From positions 620,501 to 684,500 of the forward strand of contig WAID01000005.1 of NCBI GenBank assembly GCA_016584495.1: a DNA stretch of 64,000 nt. The letters run 5' to 3'. The position numbers and the translations under genes are program-made. Shown in pieces: positions 11,101-19,328 of the stretch. Position 1 is the stretch's first letter, and each line of letters starts with the position of its first letter. Under the pieces are notes generated by a model, which saw nothing but the letters and a program-made list of their open reading frames with translations, did not search any database and was not told the origin of the DNA. This DNA is from Celoporthe dispersa (taxonomy: Eukaryota; Ascomycota; Sordariomycetes; Diaporthales; Cryphonectriaceae).

Positions 11101-12184
11101 ACTCGATACAGTCAACAACCTAGGAAACCTTTACTCTGACCAAGGCAAGCTGCAGCAAGCTAAGGATATGTACCAGCGGGCGCTTCGAGGGAAGGAGAAG
11201 GCATTGGGTCCTGATCACACATCCACACTTGACACAATCAACAACCTAGGACTTCTTTACTCAAAGCAAAGCAAGCTACAGCAAGCTGAGGACATGTATC
11301 AGCGGGCGCTTCGAGGGAAGGAGAAGGCATGGGGTCCTGATCACATATCCACACTCGATACAGTCAACAACCTAGGAAACCTTTACTCTGACCAAGGCAA
11401 GCTGCAGCAAGCTGAGGATATGTACCAGCGGGCGCTTCGAGGGAAGGAGAAGGCATGGGGTCCTGATCACACATCCACACTTGACACAGTCAACAACCTA
11501 GGACTTCTTTACTCAAAGCAAAGCAAGCTACAGCAAGCTGAGGACATATACCAGCAGGCGCTTCGAGGGAAGGAGAAAGCATGGGGTCCTGATCACATAT
11601 CCACTCTCGATACAGTCAATAATCTAGGAAACCTTTACTCTGACCAAGGCAAGCTGCAGCAAGCTGAGGACATGTACCAGCGGGCGCTTCGAGGGAAGGA
11701 GAAGGCATTGGGTCCTAATCACACATCCACTCTCGATACAGTCAATAACCTAGGACTTCTTTACTCAAAGCAAGGCAAGCTGCAGCAAGCTGAGAACATA
11801 TACCAGCGGGCGCTTCGAGGGAAAGAGAAGGCATAGGGACTTGAAAATATAATGAGACATCAACTAGCTATCAATATTATGCAGAATCTCGGAGGTTTAC
11901 TCTTGCTTCAGAGAAAGCCAGCTGAAGCTAAGATAATTTACATTCGAGCTTGCTCTAGTCTTGAAGCTCTTCTCAGGCCTTCGCATCAAGATGTCCAGAT
12001 GATGCAGATTCTGTTAGTGAATCTGGACAAACCAATCCAAGGTGAGTTTGTTCTTTCTTATCTTGATATATCGAAAATTAATAAATATATATCAGATACA
12101 ATGCTGCAATCGGCTATAAAAAGGCGCTATAATATAGTTAAAAGAGAATTCGATGCTCTCTTTAAACCTTGTCGTTATCGATAA
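8101..12184 (+). pseudogene. HET-NB-ARC-TPR (NLR-type) pseudogene with eight in-frame stops
   Basis: The order is HET domain (MRLLRY start, AILSHTW, WVDTCCID), one frameshift near 8484, TAG at 8694, intron 8842-8897, NB-ARC with P-loop GLGGIGKT (about 9050), TGA at 9120, LLIFDNFDN (Walker B) and LPLAL (GLPL-like), intron 9526-9578, TAG at 9704, then 13 tandem 42-residue kinesin-light-chain-type TPRs and a divergent tail with a probable intron 12042-12095. Further TAGs are at 10322, 10418, 10826, 11078 and 11834. Most stops replace a tryptophan codon (TGG) or CAG and fit C-to-T change at CpA on one strand, the RIP preference; TGA at 9120 does not fit CpA. Between lesions the protein is easily readable, so decay is recent. 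As it stands no full-length product is possible without stop suppression. Confidence 0.9.
10208..11836 (+). repeat. Tandem array of 13 TPR-encoding 126-bp units in two alternating types
   Basis: Units are 126 bp and encode NLGxLYSxQxKLQQAEDMYQ-type helices. From unit 2 they alternate between an 'N' type (NLGNLYSDQGK) and an 'L' type (NLGLLYSKQSK or KQGK), giving a 252-bp higher-order repeat. Units are nearly identical at DNA level; variation is limited to the N/L pair, D/K, G/S, (D/N)H(I/T)S and one codon that is TGG, TTG or TAG. Units 1, 5, 7 and 13 carry TAG at that same codon; unit 2 has a separate TAG from CAG. Confidence 0.93.
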
Positions 12185-12851
12185 AAAGAACTAGAAATAT
12201 AAGCTGCATTTGAATTCTCTGTGCATACTGCAAGATGCTTTTCCAGTTTCGCTATAGTTTCTACGCAGTGTAATAAGAATTGCTATGCATTGATCTTTCC
12301 CGTAATCACAATGCTGGAGAAGATATAGCGTAGTAATTTTGACAATACATAGGCCCGAAACTCCTTTTTTGAGTTTCACTCTTATATTACGCCGTATCCT
12401 ATCAGCCATCGGGCGATCAGAATTAGAGCGCCCAAGTACTGCATAGCTATGCGCGTCAACGGCAACGCGACGCGTCCTATTTGTAGAGGTTGAAGAGAAG
12501 CAAGGGATTCCCATATACATACACACACATACACATATGTATACGTAAAGACATATCCTTTCATATGGCAGATTGGTGTGTCTTTTGCCCGTTGTCGAAT
12601 CTCACAATCGGCAACAGGCAGGTCCTCGTGAAAGCCGCACTCATCTCTCTTGGCGCCTAAATCTGGCTCAGCCATCATGTTCCTTGATATGTTAGAGAAA
12701 AACTAACTCTATCTATATAAAGATCCAAATTTGTATAACTATTTGATGAGGTATCTTATGGTAGCATAGAGGTGCTGTGCCCGATCGTTTGACATGTGTT
12801 AATCTTTCATGGGCCGCTCCTCAAACTGATCCTTAGACGCTGAACGAGCTC
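12185..12851. other. Intergenic, no supported gene
   Basis: A minus-strand frame around 12382-12678 (starting MMAEPDLGAK) has a plausible beginning but runs into a TATG/CATA microsatellite-like stretch near 12515-12545. It has no recognisable domain. I treat it as non-coding or as a fragment of a repeat. Confidence 0.4.
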
Positions 12852-13161
12852 GGCTATAGTATAGCAGAGCTCTCCTCTCCTCACACGCCCGCCGTCCCCC
12901 TCCTGCCCCCATTCAATCCAGCGGCTGATAAACGAGAGATATGCGCGTGGATAAAAGAGAGGCGCGAGGGATGGAGAGGAGGAGGGATCTCTAGGGGGCG
13001 CGGACATCAACCTACGGCTGTTGGCGGGCGCCAGAGCGGCAGCCGAAGAAGAAGAGGATGCCTGAGGGGTGGACATATTGATTGAACTGTAGCGCAACTT
13101 GATCAATGATTTAAATGCCGAAATACCTGGTGATGGATCGTAAACAGGCTCACTGATGCAG
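12852..13161. repeat. Direct repeat copy 2 (about 310 bp), partner at 6845-7160
   Basis: Same orientation as copy 1, with starts 6,007 bp apart. On the minus strand this copy keeps a longer open frame than copy 1 (MSTPQASSSSS, then ALAPANSRRL, then a stretch with SRWIEWGQEGDGG), so copy 1 has an additional frameshift. Similarity stops near 13161 and, on the other side, near 12845. It may be a 5' fragment of the element whose longer remnant lies at 5.2-7.1 kb. Confidence 0.85.
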
Positions 13162-13671
13162 CTGTGCGAGAGAGGAGAGGAGAGAGGGGCCAGGATGCTA
13201 GCTGGGCGAAAACGCGCCTTGCAATAGAGGGGAAGAAAGAAAAAAAACAGGCCCGTGCCAGCGTTGCCCAGCCAGCCGCCCCCACTCCTTTCCTTTTCTC
13301 TCAAAGCTATATTCCAGTCGCCAGCGCACCTATTTACAGCGAGCCGACTGGGCGCACAGGCGGGTTAGGTGTATAGGGGGGGCCCTTGAGCGGCTGCATC
13401 CCCCGGATAACACACCTGCGCAGGCGGCCCGCGCCCTCAGCGCCACAACTTCACCGATAGAGCACATGGCAGGATTCTAAAAAGACAGAGAGACAGCGCA
13501 CAGCGCGGCGCACATTCTCATCCGATTCATCTCGCCTGGGATGCCGTATCCGTGGCGCTGGCGCGGCCGTTTACCTCGGCCTTCGCGGAGGGCCGCTGGT
13601 GAAGGGATGTCAGGTAAATGGCCGGGTAAATCAGCGACCTCCGGGCGGGCTAGACCTGTTAAATATGCTAG
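13162..13671. other. Intergenic, GC-rich, no supported gene
   Basis: GC-rich sequence between the direct repeat and the methyltransferase, with no recognised domain in any frame. A pyrimidine-rich stretch followed by CAG at about 13720 could be an acceptor for an upstream methyltransferase exon, but I could not find a convincing one. Confidence 0.4.
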
Positions 13672-14524
13672 GTGTATCAGAGAGTGTGCAACGCTATATA
13701 CTCCTCCCCTCCTTTCCCCAGCGGGACAAGGACACGACGAACTAACGGGAAAATCGATGCACAGATGAATCATGTCCTTCCCTTCTCCTCATCCACTGGT
13801 ATTCTTGATATCGGCTGCGGTATCGGCCCAATACTCGGTCGCCTCCTAGATACCTACGGCGCTGATCTCCCCGCCAGCACGCGCCTCGTCGCCGCGGACC
13901 TCAACCCTGAAATGGTCACCGCGGTCCAGGGGCGCAGAGCCGCCGAGCTCGCGGGGGGCAACAAGGTCTGGGAGAGGGTAGAGGTGGCCCTGTGGGACGC
14001 GCAGGACCTCGTGGCGGCTGGCGTTCCAGACAATGCATTCACCCACGTGACGGCAGGCCTGCTGCTCTTCACAGTGGAAAGGCCCCAGGATGTGCTTGCG
14101 GAGGCCAGGATGGTTCTGAAGAAGCCCGGGAGTGTGTTCGGCGTAACCAGTTTTCCGCTCGGCGAGCTGGGTGGATCTGATCGAGGACGCGCTGGACGCT
14201 GTGAGGCCGGGCACGAAGCTTGCGCGCGTCCCAACGGCGTGGGCGTCTGGAGAGGCCGTCAGGGAGCGGCTGGAAGAGGCAGGATTCGGGGATGTGCGTG
14301 TGGAAGAGGTGCAGGCATTCTATGAGTTTGAAGACCCTGAGGCGATGATGAGATTCAACATGGCCAACATACCGAGTGTGAAGGCAGCTACTGCGACGAT
14401 GACAGAGGAGGAAGTAGAGCAGGCGGTACAGAGGACTCTCAGGTGGCCGAGAGACAAATTTCCTGACGGGCCAGGGCAGCTGGAGAGTATCGTGATCGTA
14501 GCCACAGCAAGAAACCAGAATTAG
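13672..14524 (+). pseudogene. Class I SAM-dependent methyltransferase, frameshifted
   Basis: Frame 1 reads MYQRVCNAI..., then motif I ILDIGCGIG (about 13800), an acidic LVAADLNPEM (motif II region) and a motif IV/post region AFTHVTAGLLLF. At about 14151-14156 (TTTTCC) the frame is lost; removing one base joins it to SASWVDLIEDA, which continues to the stop at 14524 and ends VIVATARNQN. About 280 residues in total, normal for Methyltransf_25/11-type small-molecule or unknown-substrate enzymes. The start may instead be ATG 13765, or lie in a missed exon. No GT..AG intron explains the break. It is either a sequencing indel or an early pseudogene; the substrate cannot be predicted. Confidence 0.7.
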
Positions 14525-14532
14525 TTGCCTAC

Positions 14533-14857
14533 ATGCCCCACCCGGAACACAGAAATCGAGGGTACATCAGAAGCCTGTTGGTCAAGGGAGGGTTCAGATT
14601 TGAAGATGTGCAGCTGTATGAGAAGTCGGCCCTGCTGCCGGTTCAGGACCTGGACGAGTTTGCCCGAGCAATCTGGACCTCCATCGGCCAGCCAAAGGGC
14701 GGATGGACCAAGCAGGATGACGAGAAGTGGGACGAGGCGGTGGCCAAGTAATTACAAGGAAATCCTGCCCAACATGCCCGGCTGCCAGGTGGATGGAGAT
14801 GGGAACATCACCCTCCAGGCCACTGCTCAGATCGCCATCGTGCGAAAGGCTGACTGA
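14533..14857 (+). pseudogene. C-terminal remnant of a second methyltransferase paralogue
   Basis: The fragment begins MPHPEHRN and carries LVKGGFRFEDVQ, the same position as LEEAGFGDVRVEEVQ in the upstream methyltransferase, then a helical region around FARAIWTSIGQPKGGW. The frame breaks near 14750 (GCCAAGTAATTAC; four extra bases would explain it) and resumes as YKEILPNMPGCQ, ending ITLQATAQIAIVRKAD. The terminal strand TAQIAIVRK parallels LESIVIVATA of the first copy. No SAM-binding part precedes it, so this is a truncated duplicate lying just 8 bp after the first gene's stop. Confidence 0.65.
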
Positions 14858-15263
14858 GGAGGTAGTCCGAGACCAGCAGGCCTGCCCAGAGAACATATTG
14901 GTGAAATATCCATCGTGCCTCAGATTCACTCACCAGGACCGGTCTCTTTGAAGCTGCCACGGCCATCATGCTGTCGGGCAGGCGGGAATACTCTTGCAAA
15001 CGGTCTATGAATTAACTTGCCGGCACACCCCGCTCGGTGCCTAGGTACTACTACCTTGAGGATCACGCGCGGGGGGAGAAGCGTAGGGAGTATTCCGCAG
15101 CCTGTGTCAGCAGCCCCGACGACTACGCCTTTTTTTTTTTTTTTTGTCTAGTAAATAGGTTTTCTAGCAGTCCAGGCTGGTAGCTTGAATGGTCCCACGG
15201 ACGAGGAGGCCTATCGGACCCTACATGCACTGCGCAAGGAGCGTTTCTACGATTACACCCACC

Positions 15264-16258
15264 ATGTCTCCAGACCCAGTCGGCGTGGCCATCGTGACAG
15301 GCGGGAGCAGTGGTATCGGCTTGGCCCTCACCAACCACCTGATCGCCAAGGAATGGCACGTCTTCATCATCGACCTCCAGCCACCCGTGCTCCCCGTCCT
15401 GCCGGGCCTCACCACATTCCTCGAGGCCGACGTCTCCGACTGGGACCAGCTCGCCGCCGCCTTCCAGACCGCCCACGCCCGCTTCTCGCGTCTGGACTTC
15501 TGCGCCCTGAACGCCGGCATCGACGACAGGGACGATATCTTCCGCTCCATCTCCACCGGCGACGCGCCGCCGCGCCGGCCCAATATGCGCACCTTCGAGG
15601 TGAACCTGTTTGGGCCGTACTACGGCCTCAAGCTCGCGGCGCACTACATGAGCCGCAACCCGGAGCCGGCGGCCCAGGGCGGCAAGATCGTGATCACGGC
15701 GTCGGTGTCTGGGTTCCGGGCGCATCCCCTTGTGCCGCAGTATACTGCTACGAAGCATGGGATCCTGGGGTTGGTGCGTGCTGTTGCTCCGCCTGCTAAG
15801 GAGGTCAACATCCGAATTAATGTGAGTTAATAATGAACGGCCGTCTGCTCGAGACGCTTCTCCTTCTGTTGTTGCTCTTCGTGAGGACTTTTGTACCCAC
15901 GAGATAGTTATTCACTGACTGAGACGTCTCAAAGTGTCTCTGCCCAGCGTTGACAGCAACGGGCCTGGCCCCTCCTGGCCTAATGGAAAGAATTCCCAAG
16001 TCGATGATAACGCCGATGAATACTTTGCTAAGGGGGTTTGATGAGCTCGCCGAGTTCGACCGGCTGGCTACCGAGGGCAGGGCGAGGTGGGCGGGCCAGG
16101 GACACAGCGGCGCTTCTGTAGAGACCAACATGGAGGAGCTGTATTACAGGGAGGAGCCCAAGTTTGGCGTCTCTGCCGGTACGCACGACCCAAACTTTGT
16201 GCAGGCCTGGAGTGATGCTTATGTGGAAAGGAACAAGAGGTTTGCAGAGGGTGCGTGA
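15264..16258 (+). CDS. Short-chain dehydrogenase/reductase (SDR), about 293 aa
   Basis: Two exons, 15264-15821 and 15935-16258, with an intron 15822-15934 (GTGAGT donor, CTGAC branch site, AAG acceptor); the join restores the family pattern RIN-CLCPALTATGLAPPG. ATG 15264 sits in an ACCATG context and begins just before the cofactor fold; an upstream ATG at 15189 is less likely. Motifs: TGGSSGIG (TGxxxGxG dinucleotide binding), LNAGI (NAG), ITASVSG with the catalytic Ser, and YTATK (YxxxK). Length and motifs fit a classical NAD(P)-dependent SDR similar to 15-hydroxyprostaglandin-dehydrogenase-like fungal enzymes. The AAG acceptor is not ideal but the nearby CAG would break the frame. Lying next to a methyltransferase it could be the remains of a small metabolic cluster, which is speculative. 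Confidence 0.85.
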
Positions 16259-16891
16259 GGAGGGTGACGAGAGGTGAGGTCGGGCTTCTGGTGTCTCGAG
16301 AGCAAGCAAGACTGCAGGCCAAGAAGGCTGAAATGTGACGCGTTCCAAACTCTACTCTCACGCTGGCAAATTTAGGTCACAGTAAGCACCTACAAGGGCA
16401 ATATAACCACTTGGTCACAACCACTGCTAAATCGGGATAAACCTCCCCCCTCCACCTTGACAGGATCAGTAGGGTGCAGTAAACATATCGCCAGGAGGAA
16501 TCAGACCCTCGATCTGGACTTTCGTCAACTCGAGGTCATCTTCCCATCAACACTGCAGTACAACAGGCTGCAGCCATACCGTATGTCGCGGGTTTCCAAT
16601 TGCTTTCTTGCTCCTGACCCTCCTTCGAACGGGCGCCTTTCAGCCAGCTCCCACAGCCATTCCCTTTGGACAACACAACCAACAGATTCGCTCTCAAGAG
16701 GTCTCTCGCGACACGTCTTCCCATCTTCTCCATTCCCTCGACACGTGGTCTATCTTTCCTCCTTCTCCTCAAGGTCATCAGCATCTTGGAGGTCTGGAAG
16801 GATCTCTCCGGCTGGGGCCCACTGTCTCGCTGCTGCTCCAACCACGAAGATAGTTATTAGTGCGGCCTTGATATGGATCAAGACTGCATTC

Positions 16892-16997
16892 TCCCAGAGT
16901 CTGTGGGACACGTGACCGTCTGGACAGCCTTGTTTCGACGAAACGGCCATAACAAACAAGGCTGTCCAGACGGCCACGTGTCCCACAGACTCTGGGA
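16892..16997. repeat. 106-bp near-perfect inverted repeat (44-bp arms, 18-bp loop)
   Basis: The left arm 16892-16935 pairs with the right arm 16954-16997 with a single mismatch (A versus G in the block after CACGTG). The loop is 16936-16953. Each arm contains CACGTG. TTC lies immediately outside both ends (16889-16891 and 16998-17000), consistent with a 3-bp target-site duplication. It could be a miniature inverted-repeat element or a hairpin RNA precursor. Confidence 0.85.
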
Positions 16998-17642
16998 TTC
17001 ACGCCGTGTGCCGTGCGCTGTCTCTGCTCTACCTGGGTCACCACTTTCTAGATGAACTCACACCGGCGAGGTGGCTAGGATAGTGTTGCTGGTGGAGAGG
17101 GCAGAAGCAAGGTGCCTCAATGCCTCGGAAGCAGTGGGACCTGGGCCTTTGGACGCAGGTGATGGGTAGGACGATAGTACCAGGCGGCAAGCCATACATA
17201 CTTGGAGTGCTCATATTACTTCTTCCTGCTCTTCTCTTCTCTCGTACGATGATGAACACAACTTCGCCCTGTTAGGCTCCGTCCCTGAGGGAAACGGAGG
17301 GCGACGATAGCCCACGGAAATTAAGTACCGGGTGCCCGCAGATGGCTTGAATGCATCTGAGACATCAAGAGTTCTTTTTCGGCTGACTAACAGTACATGT
17401 ACGCGCCCAGCGCCGCGATGATTTGGCACGAGGCCCCTGTCATGCAAGTTATCGCTCTGTTTTTCCCCCCTGCCGCCCGGCTAATGCGGGAACAACACGA
17501 AGCAGTAATTAATCAACAAGACACAGCTGAACATGCAGGTGTGGTGACACAGCGGCAAGCCCTGCTGGTCAACACTTGATTCTGATTAATTTCTGTGCAG
17601 GAGGCGGTACAAGCAGATCCGGGTCCCACACTGCTCTGTGGA

Positions 17643-17652
17643 CTATATAAAG
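17643..17652 (+). promoter_or_regulatory. TATA box of the F-box gene
   Basis: CTATATAAAG lies about 170 bp before ATG 17818 and is followed by a CT-rich tract leading to the start codon, the usual layout of a filamentous fungal core promoter. The transcription start is not determined. Confidence 0.55.
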
Positions 17653-17817
17653 ACACTCAGCTCCCCACCTTGGCTGGCCTGCTGCCCTTGGGTTCCCCCT
17701 CCTCTTCTTCTCTGTGCGGCAGAGGGCAGGTCGAGGCTCCCAAGACATCTCTGATGATCCTCTCTCCCTCCTCCTTCCTCTCTCTCCCTTCCCGAAGAAC
17801 ACGCACGCGATCTCACA

Positions 17818-19076
17818 ATGCCTAGACCGATCTGGCCTGGTCGTATTCTTAAATTCGACACCGAGGAGGACGTGGAATCTACCGTCCGCGCTATAGGATA
17901 TGACCGCACCTCACAATGGACGTCGCTCGTGGCGCACGCCCCGAATGATGTCCAGATGACGACGACCGTCTTCAGGGCCCTCCCCAGCACGCCGCCACCA
18001 GAGCTCGGCGGGAGGGTAACGCTGGGCGACATGCACCTCAACGTCGAGATCATGCAAGAGATCTGCAGGTATCTCGACGTCTCCACCCTGCTCGCCTTGA
18101 GCCAGGTAAGCCGATACGCCCGCGACATTGTCATCGGCGTCCGAGAGGTCCGCCAGGTCCGCCAGCACCTCCCCGCGTGCCTCTGGGTGCTCTTCAAGTC
18201 CCGCTGCGCCCGCTACACCAGCATCACGGTGCTCCACGAGGCGCTGTACAGCAGGGCCTGCAGCTACTGCGGGCAGCACTTTGGCAGCTTCCTCTTCATG
18301 CTGACGACGCGGCGGTGCTGCTTCTACTGCCTGCACCAGCGCAACGACCTGCAGCCCGTCTACCGGTGCGTGCTCGAGCAGATGAGCGCCCTGCCGCCCG
18401 CCTGGGCCAGGCGTGCGGGCCCGTCGGTGTACGGCAGCCCTGTGGCCAACTCGTCGGGGCGGGGGCGGGGCCGGTACGCGCTCGAATACCACGCAGCCAG
18501 GAAGCTGCTGAGGGCCGCAGGCATCAGGAACTGGGACCCAAACGTGCAGCTGAAGCCGCAGGACCGCGCGATCCTGCGGCGGCTCTGCGCGGCCCCCTGC
18601 CGTGCGCCAACGCGTCGACGCAGCGGATCGAGAGGCCCCTGGCGTGCGCGGGCTGCTACTTCAACGGCGACTCGGTGCCGGACCACAAGGTGTACTTTGA
18701 CATGCAGGCGGGCAAGGTGCTGCACGCGGCATACAGCAGGCGCAACCTCCTCTGGCTGGGCGACGACTTCAGGCAGCACGTCCGCGGGTGCGAGAGCCTG
18801 GTGCGCATGGTGCAGCCCGCCGAGATCCCCCAGCTCCAGGGCTGGGTGGACGGCAGGAGCCCGGACGGGCTGGCCCCGTTCTTCAGGATGTGCATCCTGA
18901 CGGAGATGAACAAGGGGCGGGCCTGGAACGCGGGCTGCTGGCTGGACTACGAGTATCAACAGCTCATTGGGTATGAGCTGGACCGGCGGAATGATCACGC
19001 CCCGACGGCGGCCTTCTGGAAGCGGCATTTCCTGCGGGACCTTGAGCCGGAGCGGTGGGAACTGCTGGTGGACTAA
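17818..19076 (+). CDS. F-box protein with Cys-rich segment (single-base frame break)
   Basis: The F-box is about residues 72-105 (LNVEIMQEICRYLDVSTLLAL then SQVSRYARDIV), so a role as substrate adaptor of an SCF ubiquitin ligase is inferred. After it comes a Cys-rich segment (CSYCGQHFG then CCFYCL), perhaps a zinc site. Frame 1 runs to about 18592. At a C5 tract (18593-18597) one C appears to be missing, and the next frame continues as LPCANASTQRIERPLACAGCYF to the stop at 19076 (ELLVD). Both halves have the same GC-rich codon usage and fit one protein of about 420 residues. No GT..AG intron covers the break. A sequencing indel is the simplest explanation; otherwise this is a fresh pseudogene. 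Confidence 0.7.
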
Positions 19077-19328
19077 GTGAGAGAGAGAGAGAGAGAGGAT
19101 AATGATGGATGCTAAGAGGGTGGGTGTGTACTGCTCAGGCCGGTCTCCACTGTGGTACGCCCCAGAGAGTCAGTCAGTAAAGGGCCTCTTTTCTTTAATG
19201 TCCATCATGTTTCTAGCTACTGAGTCCAACACGGCACAGGCAGATGATCTTGCCTGTCACTGTGATGAATATCATCATCATTATTATTATTTTTATTAAG
19301 AGAGAGGGAGGAATAAAAACGACTTATT

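Larger units (their letters stand above)
16259..17817. other. Intergenic region with hairpin element and the F-box gene promoter
   Basis: No supported gene. It contains the 106-bp hairpin at 16892-16997 and, before the F-box gene, a TATA box and a pyrimidine-rich stretch (about 17690-17810) typical of filamentous fungal promoters. Confidence 0.6.
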
